From the NCBI GenBank assembly GCA_019192445.1, contig JAHCMK010000001.1, positions 124,001-188,000 of the forward strand: a stretch of 64,000 bases of DNA, read 5' to 3'. The translations under genes were made by a program, and so were the position numbers. Origin of the DNA: Oceanococcus sp. HetDA_MAG_MS8 (GTDB taxonomy: Bacteria > Pseudomonadota > Gammaproteobacteria > Nevskiales > Oceanococcaceae). The notes under the pieces are model-generated. The model had not been told where the DNA came from and did not search any database. It worked only from the letters and a program-made list of their open reading frames with translations. This document shows, in pieces, positions 43,232 to 52,190 of the stretch (its first letter is position 1; every line of letters starts with the position of its first letter).

Positions 43232-44455
43232 TTAGTGGTCTGGAGGGTTGGCGGGCAGGCTGAGCAGGAAGGTGGTGCCCTGTTGCGGGACGGATACCGC
43301 TCGAATACTCCCTCCCAATGCTTTGGCCGCAAGGCTGCAGTTGGCTAGGCCTAGGCCAGTACCTTCGTATTCCTCGTGGTTATTAAGCCGGTGGAATGGC
43401 TCGAATATCGCTTCCAGCTGATCCTGCTCAATGCCAATGCCATTGTCCTTGACTGCGAAGCGGAAGCCCTCGGGTATGAGTTCACAGCTGACAGTGACTC
43501 TTGGTCGCGCTTGTGGCCGTTGATACTTCAGCGCATTGCTGAGCAAGTTTTGAAAGATTTGGCGGAGCAGGGTGCGGTCGCTGAGCAGTACTGGCATCCG
43601 GCGCACCTCAATCGTCGCCCGCCCGGGTTGAGAGAGCGTTGAACACAGGTCATACACAATGTCGCTTAGCAGTTCATTGAGGTCGACACTGCTCCACTGC
43701 GGCTCCAGGTTGCCGCTTTGGCCCATATCCAGTAAGTCGCCGACCAAATTACTCAGCCGTTCAGCCGCTTGTGTGAGATGCAGCAAACTCTCTCGCGACT
43801 GCTGTAGGTCGCCGGCGTCGAGATCCTGCTGCAAGAGATGGGTGAGTCCCTTGATGCTATTGAGAGGGGCCTTGATATCGTGCGCGGCCGAATAGACAAA
43901 CTGCGATAGCGACTCGTTTCGCGCGACTAGCTCATCGTTTTTGCGCTGCAAAGCCTGCTGTTGACGCAACACAGTGCTGAGGTCCACATGTGCGCCAAGC
44001 ATTCGCCGGGGCTTTCCCTGAGAATCATGCACAACAGCGCCGCGACAACGTAGCCAGAGGGTATGACCTTGCAGGTGGACATGGCGCAGTACCTCGTCAA
44101 AGCGATGGTTCGGCGCCTGCAAATCGTGCTGCAAACCTTTGCGGGCTAGGTCTAAATCATCGGGGTGTATCACGGCATGCCAAGCCTGGGTGCTCGCGTC
44201 CTGAGCCGCCGGGTCCAGACCCAGTAGTTGCCAAAAAGCCGGGCTTAACCACGTGCGCTCGGGGCGTTCCAGATCGTGGTACCACAGACCATCCACAGCA
44301 CCATGGTGCATGCATTCCAAGACACCAGAGTTGTTTTGCATCAGGACTAAGAACTCCTGCTCCAGGTTGTCTATGCCCTCTGGCAGCTGCAGGCTCCAGG
44401 CTGAGGGAGCGTCTTGATGGGGCCTTGCTTCCAGGCTATGGCTGGGCGTGGTCAT
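43232..44455 (-). CDS. PAS-domain sensor histidine kinase
   Basis: A 407-residue soluble kinase. Residues about 45-160 form a PAS/PAC sensor (WYHDLERPERTWLSPAFWQLLG, VIHPDDLDLAR, GAHVDLS); a coiled coil links it to HisKA with the phosphoacceptor His in YSAAHDIKAPLNSI, followed by HATPase_c with the N box NLLSNALKY, G1 DNGIGI, and G2 GTGLGLANC. There are no membrane segments, so it senses a cytosolic signal. No response regulator gene is adjacent, making it an orphan kinase. The AHDIKAPL sequence places it in the phytochrome-like HisKA subgroup. Confidence 0.92.
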   Translation of the reverse strand: MTTPSHSLEARPHQDAPSAWSLQLPEGIDNLEQEFLVLMQNNSGVLECMHHGAVDGLWYHDLERPERTWLSPAFWQLLGLDPAAQDASTQAWHAVIHPDDLDLARKGLQHDLQAPNHRFDEVLRHVHLQGHTLWLRCRGAVVHDSQGKPRRMLGAHVDLSTVLRQQQALQRKNDELVARNESLSQFVYSAAHDIKAPLNSIKGLTHLLQQDLDAGDLQQSRESLLHLTQAAERLSNLVGDLLDMGQSGNLEPQWSSVDLNELLSDIVYDLCSTLSQPGRATIEVRRMPVLLSDRTLLRQIFQNLLSNALKYQRPQARPRVTVSCELIPEGFRFAVKDNGIGIEQDQLEAIFEPFHRLNNHEEYEGTGLGLANCSLAAKALGGSIRAVSVPQQGTTFLLSLPANPPDH

Positions 44456-44955
44456 GCTTAGATGGGCTTATACATGGGCGTTGTTGGCACCATGGCGGGC
44501 CAGATCTCTGCAGCGCTGCCGGCGATGGTTGCCCACGCTGATCACAAAAACACGCCAGCGAAGGAGTGGGCTTCATCACATTTTTACCCTCCGACTAAGC
44601 CAATCCTGCTAGACCCATCTCCGGCCTGCATACACAACTATCCATTGCTCTTCATGACACAGCGTTGCCCAAAACACACCTAGGTGTGAGCGGGGCGGAG
44701 CAGGGTTGGATGCGTTTTGCGAATCGCAAGCAGCGGCGCCAGGGACGGCAGGTTATGACGGTTTGGCTAAGAACTATGGACCCGTAGGAATCGTGCAGAA
44801 TTTATGCCATTAGGGCCGTTGCATAGGCATGGCGAATCAAGACGTTTTGCCACGGATAAGCTGGGTTTAGGCTATGCCTCAAGACTGTCTTGGGCAGCGT
44901 TGCTCTGGCTGGCGGTATAGTGCGTCGCACATTGGCGTTTATTCCGGGGAGAGAT
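44456..44955. other. Intergenic region between histidine kinase and enoyl-CoA hydratase genes
   Basis: A 500-bp region with no coding signal I would trust. It must contain two divergent promoters; the histidine kinase has no obvious -10 here, whereas TATAGT lies about 40 bp before the hydratase start. No repeat, tRNA or structured RNA recognised. Confidence 0.45.
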
Positions 44956-45753
44956 ATGGCCGCTTACCAAACATTACTGGTGGACACGCAGGAAGGCGTT
45001 TTGGAGGTGACCTTGAATCGCCCCGAATGTCTCAATGCACTGTCCTCCCAACTGCTGAATGAACTGCGGGAGGTTCTTTCCCAGGCCGCGCAGGATCCAG
45101 CCATACGCTGCGTGCTCCTCACGGGTGCAGGTCGTGGCTTCAGCTCGGGTGCGGATCTGGCGGACAAAGATGCCGGCATTCTGGCCGGCGCCGAAATTAA
45201 TCTCGGAGCCTCCTTAGAGGAGCGCTACCACCCCATTTTGGAGTTGTTGCGAGGCATGCCCAAACCAGTCATTGCGGCGGTCAATGGCACTGCTGCAGGG
45301 GCTGGTTGCAATATCGCCTTGGCAGCGGACTTTATTTTGGCTGCAGACACCGCCCAATTTATCCAAGCCTTTATTCGCATTGGCCTGGTGCCTGATGCGG
45401 GCGGAACCTGGACTATCCCACGGCTGATCGGACGTGCGCGCGCTCTGCGCTGGATGATGAGCGGTGAGGCTATTGATGCAGCGACGGCTGAGCAATGGGG
45501 CATGGTGACGGCCGTGATTCCAGCGGCCGAGCTGATGGAGCAGGCCCGGGACCAGGCCCGCCGTTTGGCTCAGGCACCCACACAGGCTCTGGCGCGAATC
45601 AAAACCCTGGTCGACCAAGCCGAGACCCAGGATCTGAGTGCGCAGATGGCCGAAGAGGCTCGTCTACAGCAGATCTGTGGGCGGGAGCATGACTTTATGG
45701 AAGGAGTGCAGGCCTTCTTGCAAAAACGCAGTGCCACCTTCCGTGGGCATTAG
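44956..45753 (+). CDS. Enoyl-CoA hydratase/isomerase (PaaG-like)
   Basis: A 265-residue crotonase: CVLLTGAGRGFSSGADL (oxyanion-hole loop), AVNGTAAGAGCNIALAADFILAA, then IGLVPDAGGTWTIPRLIGRARA. The residue equivalent to the second catalytic Glu of hydratase is Asp in PDAGGT, as in PaaG-type isomerases that act on epoxidised phenylacetyl-CoA. It would fit ring-cleavage or fatty-acid degradation. GGGGAGA precedes ATG 44956. The stop overlaps the stop of the convergent TauE/SafE gene by 4 bp. Confidence 0.9.
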   Translation: MAAYQTLLVDTQEGVLEVTLNRPECLNALSSQLLNELREVLSQAAQDPAIRCVLLTGAGRGFSSGADLADKDAGILAGAEINLGASLEERYHPILELLRGMPKPVIAAVNGTAAGAGCNIALAADFILAADTAQFIQAFIRIGLVPDAGGTWTIPRLIGRARALRWMMSGEAIDAATAEQWGMVTAVIPAAELMEQARDQARRLAQAPTQALARIKTLVDQAETQDLSAQMAEEARLQQICGREHDFMEGVQAFLQKRSATFRGH

Positions 45754-46598
45754 TTGCCCATTAGCTTCATGCCTAAGTAGGCCATGCTAATCACGACTTG
45801 TGCCAAGCCCAGGGCCTTCAGCAGTCCGCCGGGGCTGCTGCGTATGGCCAAAGAAGCGCCGACCCTGGCACCGACGATGGAACCAATGGCGATAATCAGA
45901 CTGAGGCCGAAATAAATCTGGCCCAGCCAAAGATAGTGCACAGTGGTCAGGGCAGAGGTGACGAAGACCGCAAACAAGGAGGTGGCAACTGCCTGCACGG
46001 GGCTCAGCCCGCAAAAATATGTGAACAGAGGAACGGCAAAAAACCCGCCGCCAATGCCAAGCATGGCTGATAGTCCTCCAAATACAAGGCCACTGAGCAC
46101 CAGCGCCAGCGGGCCTATGCGTTTGGGCCCGCCCCAGCGCTGCTGCGTACTGCGTGCCGCCATCAGGTTGTATAGGCCTAGGCCCCCAATACACAGCGTG
46201 AAGGCCGTGAGCAGGATCAGGTCGGGTACGCTCTGCCCGGCGATGACCTCAGGCCAGGCAGCACTGGGGCGCTGGGTTAATAGATAGGCAACGACCTGGG
46301 CAGCAGGTATGGCACCCAGCAGCAGGTAGCTCGCCAGTGGCCAAACGATGTTGCGAGATTGCCAATAGCGCCAAACACCGCTCAGGCTGAGTAAGGGGAT
46401 TTGCCCCATAGAGGTGGCCACGGCCAAGGGGGCGGGCATGCCCAGCACAGCGTGGCATAAAGGGGTGATCACAAAGCCTCCGCCGATGCCAAAGGCTGCC
46501 GAGAGCACGCCAACGGCGAAGCCCACAGCAACCAAGCCCAGTGCGGCCACGGCCATGGGTATCGCGAGTCCGTCTAGAGCCGCTAAAGACCAAATCAT
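45750..46598 (-). CDS. TauE/SafE-family (TSUP) membrane exporter
   Basis: A 282-residue transporter with 8-9 hydrophobic segments. The family motif GxGGGF occurs in both halves (FGIGGGFVITPLCH near residue 37 and LGIGGGFFAVPLF near 172), showing the internal repeat. TSUP proteins export sulfite, sulfoacetate and other organosulfur or organic anions. It follows the PanE-like gene with an ATGA overlap. Substrate not known. Confidence 0.9.
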   Translation of the reverse strand: MIWSLAALDGLAIPMAVAALGLVAVGFAVGVLSAAFGIGGGFVITPLCHAVLGMPAPLAVATSMGQIPLLSLSGVWRYWQSRNIVWPLASYLLLGAIPAAQVVAYLLTQRPSAAWPEVIAGQSVPDLILLTAFTLCIGGLGLYNLMAARSTQQRWGGPKRIGPLALVLSGLVFGGLSAMLGIGGGFFAVPLFTYFCGLSPVQAVATSLFAVFVTSALTTVHYLWLGQIYFGLSLIIAIGSIVGARVGASLAIRSSPGGLLKALGLAQVVISMAYLGMKLMGN

Positions 46599-47599
46599 GC
46601 GCGACGGAGTTGGTCTAAGAGTTGTTCTGCTGACAGTCGTGGCAGTTGCGGGTCGGTGGTGCGTGCTTCAACAAGCTCGCAAATTCTTTGGTTCACTGGG
46701 GCCTGCAATCCCATGGTGTGCGCCAGGCCCACGATCTCGCCGTTCAACTCTTGCACCTCGGTGATTTTGCCCTGGCTGAGGTCTGCCACCATGGAAGGGT
46801 AGCTCTGGTCAGTGAGGCCATTGCGGCGTTTCGCGGCTTGCCAGGCGACGGGCCCACCATGCAGTAGAACCCAGCGGTAGGCCCAGTATGGCAAGGGTAT
46901 GGGGAGTTGATAACGCAACTTGGATTGCCGCAATAGGGTCGTGGCTTCGTCCAGAGTGAGCACAAAGCTGGTCCGCAAAGCCGGTTCGGTCAGTAAGTCT
47001 TTGAAGGTGGTGTGCGTCAGCGCGCAGAGTGCGTTGGCCAAGTTGATCAACAACTTACCCCAGGCGACCGACGCGTCCGCTGCCTCTTTGAGCTCCCAGT
47101 CGGAGCTTTGCAGCATGGCGCTGACATCGGCGCTGCGCGTTTGTAGCAGTAATTCTGGAGCCGTGGTGATCTGCGCGTGGAGGCGGTCCAGTAGCTGGGC
47201 ATTAAACATCACGGTAAGGGCGCTCACCTGGCTATCCGGAAAACGCTGCGCCAAGGCGCGTGCTGCGCTCACCCCATTCAGGCAACACACGATGTGCTGG
47301 GGCGGCTGCTCCTGTGCGGCCAGCTCTTGCATCACCGATTCCAGATCACGGTGTTTGACGGCAACCAAAACCACTGCCTCTTTGGGCATCCGGTAATGCG
47401 TTTGATAAGCCGGCGTCGGTATGACCCAGTCCGCTTGGCCATGACTATGACTGATACGCAGACCTGGGAGTTTGGAATAAGCCTTCTCAGACTCCGGCCG
47501 AATGATCAAAGTGACCGGTCGGCCTGCACGTATCAGTCCTGCCGCAAGTACGCTCCCGACGGCACCTGCGCCGACTAAATATAGCGGCCCTTGGCTCAC
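46595..47599 (-). CDS. Ketopantoate reductase family (PanE/ApbA-like) protein
   Basis: A 334-residue NADP-binding reductase: N-terminal VGAGAVGSVLAAGL, then VAVKHRDLESV, CCLNGVSA and the C-terminal helical domain with KLLINLANALCALT (the K-x-x-x-N active-site block of PanE) and DLSQGKITEVQELNGEIV (the S-x-x-x-D type block in altered form). PanE proper makes pantoate for coenzyme A; this is a divergent family member. It overlaps the DUF3307 gene upstream and the TauE gene downstream by 4 bp each, so the three genes form an operon. Confidence 0.83.
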   Translation of the reverse strand: MSQGPLYLVGAGAVGSVLAAGLIRAGRPVTLIIRPESEKAYSKLPGLRISHSHGQADWVIPTPAYQTHYRMPKEAVVLVAVKHRDLESVMQELAAQEQPPQHIVCCLNGVSAARALAQRFPDSQVSALTVMFNAQLLDRLHAQITTAPELLLQTRSADVSAMLQSSDWELKEAADASVAWGKLLINLANALCALTHTTFKDLLTEPALRTSFVLTLDEATTLLRQSKLRYQLPIPLPYWAYRWVLLHGGPVAWQAAKRRNGLTDQSYPSMVADLSQGKITEVQELNGEIVGLAHTMGLQAPVNQRICELVEARTTDPQLPRLSAEQLLDQLRRA

Positions 47600-47955
47600 G
47601 CGATAATGCTAGTTGGGGCGGAGAACAAGAGGGCTAACCACAGTGCTTTGCAGGCTAAATGGAGGCATTGGTCCACATGGAAGCCATACCAGCCTTCACT
47701 TTTGCCGTAATCAATCGCGAAGTGCGCCAGCGTTTCTAAAGCGCCGAGGATGACACTTCCCGTGGCCAGGGCAACCGCACCGCCGTGGATGAGGCAGTGG
47801 CTCCCCAGCACGTGAATCCATATGAGGTCGGGGCGTTTGGAAGGGATGCGGTTGTCGGCGTTGTGCCGGCTTTTGAAGCGCGCCATCCAGTCCGACTGCA
47901 AGCCAAAATCGCCCATGGCGTGGCCAACAAGCAACCAGAACGCAACTTCGAGCAT
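47596..47955 (-). CDS. DUF3307 family membrane protein
   Basis: A 119-residue protein with three or four hydrophobic segments and the DUF3307 pattern: LLVGHAMGDFGLQSDWMARFK near the start (G-H-x-x-G-D), then LGSHCLIHGGAVALA and a final HLACKALWLALLF. Function unknown. ATG 47955 was chosen because upstream sequence lacks family similarity. It is first in a three-gene minus-strand operon with the PanE-like and TauE-like genes (4-bp ATGA overlaps) and diverges from the large cyclase gene 233 bp away. Confidence 0.78.
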   Translation of the reverse strand: MLEVAFWLLVGHAMGDFGLQSDWMARFKSRHNADNRIPSKRPDLIWIHVLGSHCLIHGGAVALATGSVILGALETLAHFAIDYGKSEGWYGFHVDQCLHLACKALWLALLFSAPTSIIA

Positions 47956-48188
47956 GACTCCCCACTGTTCAATGTAGGCAAGAAGAATGGCAGCAAAGCT
48001 GTTGGGGCTCAAGCCTGCCGGTCTGTTGATGCCGAGATGGCCAGTCCTTGGCAACACGCTCGCCGCGTCCTTAGCTGCGGAGCTGCGAATCCATCATTCC
48101 CGTGGCGGCCATCATTGTTTGTCAGGCTGAGGTAGTGTTGTGGCTATTCACCACAGCCGGAACCAGCGCGGCCGGGAGGAGCAAAGCC

Positions 48189-51100
48189 GTGAATGCCGAG
48201 CCGTCCAACATAGCACTCACACAGGTGTGTTTAAGTTGTCGTGGCCAGAACCCAGAGGTCGCTCGCTATTGCATGCATTGCGGTCAGAGCCTAGAGCTTT
48301 CACAGCCGGCCTCGCCGGAGGCTGCTGCCCGCGGTGCTGGGCTGCGCGGCGAGAACCGGGTTGTCACCGTTATGTTTGTGGATATCGTCGGGTCGACGGC
48401 CCTGGCGCGTGCTTTGGGGGCCGAAGCTTGGCATAGCTTGCTCGGTGAGTTCTTTGCACAAGCTGCAGCGGTGGTAGAGGGTGCTGGTGGCAGCATTAAT
48501 CAATACACCGGCGATGGTTTCATGGCCTTGTTTGGTGCACCTGCAGCCCTGGAGGATCACGCTCTGCAGGCAGCGCTAGCGGCGCTGCAGTTGAGGGAGC
48601 GTATGCGTGGTTTAGCGAGCAAGGTGCGCGATGGGTATTCCCAGAACTGGGCTCTGCGTACCGGGCTCAATTCCGGACCAGTGGTGGTGGGCGCTATTGC
48701 TGATGATTGGCGTCGTGATTACACCGCCCAGGGGGACACCGTACATTTGGCGGCGCGGATGGAGCAATTGGCCGCCCCGAACGGCATATTGCTGGCCGAG
48801 CGAACGGCCGCATTACTGCGTGGGCGCTTGCCACTCCGTGCCGGAGACGCCCTGCGGCCCAAAGGCATGGACGGAGTCATCCGTAGCTTCGAACTGCACG
48901 AGGATGCGGTGGAGCCTGCGTCGGCCTCCAGCGTGGACGCAGCTGCGCAGCAGGCTGCTCCCCTTATTGGTCGTCACGATGTCCTGGAACAAGTACGCAG
49001 ACAGCAGCAACGGTTACGGCAAAACTCCAAGCACGCGGCCATTCTTTGGCTAGATGGTGAAGCCGGCTTGGGCAAAAGCCGAATAGGCAAAGAGCTCTGG
49101 CGAGAATGGCAAGAATTGCCGCAGCGTCCATGGCTGCGATTACGCTGTGCTTCCGTCTCGCAAGCCGATGCTCGGCCCTTGGCACCAATCCGTCACATGT
49201 TGCTGAGTTGGCTGGGCGTTGATACTCGCTCGGCCACTGACTCCGCCCGGCAGGTCGTGGCCGCCACCATTGCTTTGGAGTATCCCCAACTCGCCGAGAT
49301 GCTGCCGCTGCTGCTGGATTTTTTGGGTTTAAGCGACGACCCCGCCGCAGATGATGGTCGCGAACAAAAGCTGGCGCAGCTGCCGCACCATCTTTGTCAG
49401 GCCCTGACTGGGCGTAAGCTACTGCTCTGGGTGGACGACTGGCATGCTTTAGACGCGGACAGTCGCCACTTCTTGCAGCATTGGTTGATGGAGCTAAAGG
49501 ACTGCGGCGGCGGTGTGGCTTTTGTGGGTAGTCGCCCTGGCCATCGTCCAGACTGGCTCGTTGGCGAGGGCTTCCACGTCCAAACCTTAGCTGCGCTCCC
49601 GGTTGCACATATGCGGAGCTTGTTGGCAGCGCTGGTTGCGCCCTGGGCGAACTACAGCGCCTATGGGCGAACTCTGCTGGCCAAAGCCGAGGGCAACCCC
49701 CTGTTCTTATGTGAAGCTGTCGCGCATGCCGTACAGCAAGGCCGGATGCGTGGGCCAATGGGCCGGCGCGTATGGTGCTCTGGGGTCCAGGATTGGGAGT
49801 TGCCTGACTCGGTACAAGCGCTGCTTGCCAGTCGTCTGGAGTCAGCAGGGCGCTGGGCAGCCGAGCTATTGAGCATGGCGGCATTGATCGGGCGAGACTT
49901 CAGCGAGGCCTGGCTGGCGATCGTCGCCGAGCACTCCGAGCAGGATCTACAGCAGCCATTGCGGGATCTCGCTGTAGCCGGCCTGCTGCAAGCCCGCCAG
50001 CCTGGATACTGGCGCTTCAGTCAGGCCTTGTTGCAAGAGGTTGCTGCGCAGCGGCTCTTACAAGGTCAGCGGAACCAGTATCTGCAGCGCTTGGCCGCCG
50101 CCTTACAGGAGCAACTCAAGCAAGGATCTCTGGATGAAGCCGTATGGGCCCAAGTTGCTGGGTTCTGGGCCGCAGCGCAGTGTTGGGAATCTGCGGTCGA
50201 GGCCAGTCTAGCTGCTGGCAATTACTGGATGCGCCAGCGGCTCAGCGAAGGCCTGCGCTGGTATCGGCAGGCCCTGCAGTGGACACATCAGCTCAGTGCG
50301 AGCAATCGCCAAGGTGAATTGGAACAAAGCGCCTTGTTTGCTTTACTCCAATCCACGTCCTTAGGAGGGGCTGAGACCACAAACATTCAACAGTGGATGC
50401 AGCGGGCTCAGCATCTGACCGAGGTGCAGAACATGCCATTGCGTGCGGCAGAGCTGCACATTATTCGCAGTACGCATCTGCTGAACGCGGGGGCGACACG
50501 CCAGGCTTATCGGCTCATTCGGCAGGCCGCAGAGGTGGCGCTGAGCCAGGCCGAGGGGGGGCAGGAGCTCATCGCCCGCTTTCGCGTGCCCATACTCTTC
50601 GCGCACTTTCTGCGTGGAGATATTCGTGGCGGGCTTAATTTGTTTGACCAGCAGGACGATGGCGCCTGGCGAGCCGGGGAGCCGCATGCAGACAATTACC
50701 TCTCCCGAGGCTTTTATGCCTTGTTGATGGCGGCGGCCGGCAAGCCCCGCGAGGCCATTTCCGAACTGGAGCGTGTGCATCAATTCGCGTCGGAACAGAT
50801 GACCCCGGTGAGTTGGATCGCCGGCAACCTCGTGGAGTTATACATCCAGTCGGGCCAGCATGATCGCCACCCCGATCTCGCCACGGAGGCGATGAATATT
50901 GCGCAGGACTTTGGTAGTCCCTTGTTCCTGGCGGTGGCATTGCGTGCGCAATCACTTTCTTTGCTGGCGTTGAATCGGGCCCACGATGCCTGGGAATTGC
51001 TCGCCCAGCATGCCTCGTTATTGCGGCAGTCGGGGCCGGCGCAGGTCTATGCTGCAGCGATGTTTGATGCGCGTGCCCAGGTGGCTTTTGCGGTAGGGGC

Positions 51101-51368
51101 TGAAGATGAGGCGCAGGAGTCCCTGCAGCAGGCCTGGGCTTCGGCGCGGCGACGTGGCGAGCTGTATTGGCAGGCCAAGGTGATGATGACTCGGCTGCGC
51201 TTGGCCACTCAGCTAGACCCCAAGTTGCACCGGCGCGCTTTGCGATTAATCCGTAGAACAGGAGCAATACAGCTTGATCCTGAACAATCCAAGCCTGCAG
51301 CCATAGAGCAGTTGCCATTGAATTCTGAACCATCAGCTTCGCGCTCCCAGTCCCTGGCCTCGACTTGA
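48189..51368 (+). CDS. Zinc-ribbon / class III cyclase-domain / AAA ATPase / TPR signalling protein
   Basis: A 1,059-residue cytosolic protein. Order: zinc ribbon (Cys14, 17, 28, 31; CLSCRGQ, CMHCG); class III nucleotidyl cyclase homology domain (about 57-235); AAA-type ATPase (about 258-560, Walker A GEAGLGKS, Walker B LLLWVDD); helical TPR-like region (about 640-1030). The cyclase metal Asp pair is kept (D65 in VMFVDIVGS, D109 in YTGDGF), but the substrate Lys position is Gln105 and the transition-state Asn is His186 (GDTVHLAARM), while Arg190 stays, so activity is uncertain. GGGAGGAG precedes GTG 48189. TGTGG-N7-CCACA at 48139-48155 may be an operator. First gene of a nine-gene run in which the third gene encodes a cyclic-nucleotide-binding domain. 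Confidence 0.92.
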   Translation: MNAEPSNIALTQVCLSCRGQNPEVARYCMHCGQSLELSQPASPEAAARGAGLRGENRVVTVMFVDIVGSTALARALGAEAWHSLLGEFFAQAAAVVEGAGGSINQYTGDGFMALFGAPAALEDHALQAALAALQLRERMRGLASKVRDGYSQNWALRTGLNSGPVVVGAIADDWRRDYTAQGDTVHLAARMEQLAAPNGILLAERTAALLRGRLPLRAGDALRPKGMDGVIRSFELHEDAVEPASASSVDAAAQQAAPLIGRHDVLEQVRRQQQRLRQNSKHAAILWLDGEAGLGKSRIGKELWREWQELPQRPWLRLRCASVSQADARPLAPIRHMLLSWLGVDTRSATDSARQVVAATIALEYPQLAEMLPLLLDFLGLSDDPAADDGREQKLAQLPHHLCQALTGRKLLLWVDDWHALDADSRHFLQHWLMELKDCGGGVAFVGSRPGHRPDWLVGEGFHVQTLAALPVAHMRSLLAALVAPWANYSAYGRTLLAKAEGNPLFLCEAVAHAVQQGRMRGPMGRRVWCSGVQDWELPDSVQALLASRLESAGRWAAELLSMAALIGRDFSEAWLAIVAEHSEQDLQQPLRDLAVAGLLQARQPGYWRFSQALLQEVAAQRLLQGQRNQYLQRLAAALQEQLKQGSLDEAVWAQVAGFWAAAQCWESAVEASLAAGNYWMRQRLSEGLRWYRQALQWTHQLSASNRQGELEQSALFALLQSTSLGGAETTNIQQWMQRAQHLTEVQNMPLRAAELHIIRSTHLLNAGATRQAYRLIRQAAEVALSQAEGGQELIARFRVPILFAHFLRGDIRGGLNLFDQQDDGAWRAGEPHADNYLSRGFYALLMAAAGKPREAISELERVHQFASEQMTPVSWIAGNLVELYIQSGQHDRHPDLATEAMNIAQDFGSPLFLAVALRAQSLSLLALNRAHDAWELLAQHASLLRQSGPAQVYAAAMFDARAQVAFAVGAEDEAQESLQQAWASARRRGELYWQAKVMMTRLRLATQLDPKLHRRALRLIRRTGAIQLDPEQSKPAAIEQLPLNSEPSASRSQSLAST

Positions 51369-51411
51369 GTACACTGAACGCTGTAATGACCGCTCGGGTG
51401 TAGGGGGAAAC

Positions 51412-52188
51412 ATGAGGCGAGGAGTCCGCTGGCTTTGGGTCGCAGTGGGTATGTTGGTTGTAGGGTTTGCCCCTGCGCGTAGCTTGCAAGAACTGCAAGA
51501 CTGCATGCGTGCGAACCTGCCGTCACAGTCATTGGTTCAGGAGGTGCGCCTGGTGGCGCATGACCGCTCTGGTGCGCGTGAACTACAGGCTCATGTGTAT
51601 GGCATGAAGTTGGATCAGGAAGTCGCAGTGATGCTGCGGATCCTCGCCCCTTCAGATATGTCTGGCTCGCGCTACTTGGTCATTTCGGGCCCGGAGCGTG
51701 ACGCTATGTATCTGTATCTGCCAGCGCTTAATCGTACGCGGCGTATTGGCGGGAGCATGGCGGGGCAGTCTTTATGGGGCACCGACTTCAGCTACGAAGA
51801 TGTCAAGCTGTTGCGGGGCTTGCTCACGCACGGCAGTGCCCAGCTGGAGGCTGAGGTGGAGTGGCAGCAGCGTCCGGCGCAGCGTGTGCGTATCCGCCCC
51901 AGCTCCGAGGAGAGTAGTCAGTACCAACAGGTGGATCTCACCGTGGACGATGCCACCTGCGTCATCGTACATGGCGATTTCGCCGACGCGGCCGGCCCAG
52001 TCAAAGAGTTGCGTGTGGCGCAGGCTGACGATCTACAGGAGGTCGGTGGCCAATGGTGGGCGCGCCGGGTGGAGCTGCATAGTTTGCGCGAGCAAACGCA
52101 TTCCGAGCTCTATATTCAGGATTACCGTATGGACCCGGATTTGCGCTCCGGGTTGTTTGACCCGCGCAGCTTCCAACGCGGGCGTTAA
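51412..52188 (+). CDS. LolA-like outer-membrane lipoprotein-sorting family protein
   Basis: A 258-residue exported protein (signal peptide ending near APARS, residue 24) of the 'outer membrane lipoprotein-sorting protein' family, a LolA-like half-barrel that carries hydrophobic groups through the periplasm: MLRILAPSDMSGSRYLVISGPERDAMYLYLPALNRTRRI, GQSLWGTDFSYEDV and DYRMDPDLRSGLFDPRSF are family blocks. Members of this family typically sit beside an RND/MMPL permease, as here (3 bp before the next gene). It would accept a hydrophobic cargo from or deliver it to the permease. AGGGGGA lies before ATG 51412, 43 bp after the cyclase gene. Confidence 0.87.
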   Translation: MRRGVRWLWVAVGMLVVGFAPARSLQELQDCMRANLPSQSLVQEVRLVAHDRSGARELQAHVYGMKLDQEVAVMLRILAPSDMSGSRYLVISGPERDAMYLYLPALNRTRRIGGSMAGQSLWGTDFSYEDVKLLRGLLTHGSAQLEAEVEWQQRPAQRVRIRPSSEESSQYQQVDLTVDDATCVIVHGDFADAAGPVKELRVAQADDLQEVGGQWWARRVELHSLREQTHSELYIQDYRMDPDLRSGLFDPRSFQRGR

Positions 52189-52190
52189 TC

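Noticed and set aside
44462-44683. Small plus-strand reading frame in the 500-bp gap after the histidine kinase gene
   Set aside because: No ribosome-binding site, no motif, and odd composition; it overlaps the kinase promoter region.
48964-49884. 306-residue minus-strand reading frame inside the cyclase/AAA gene
   Set aside because: Arg/Pro/Ala-rich shadow of the Walker A and AAA region on the plus strand; no domain or ribosome-binding site.
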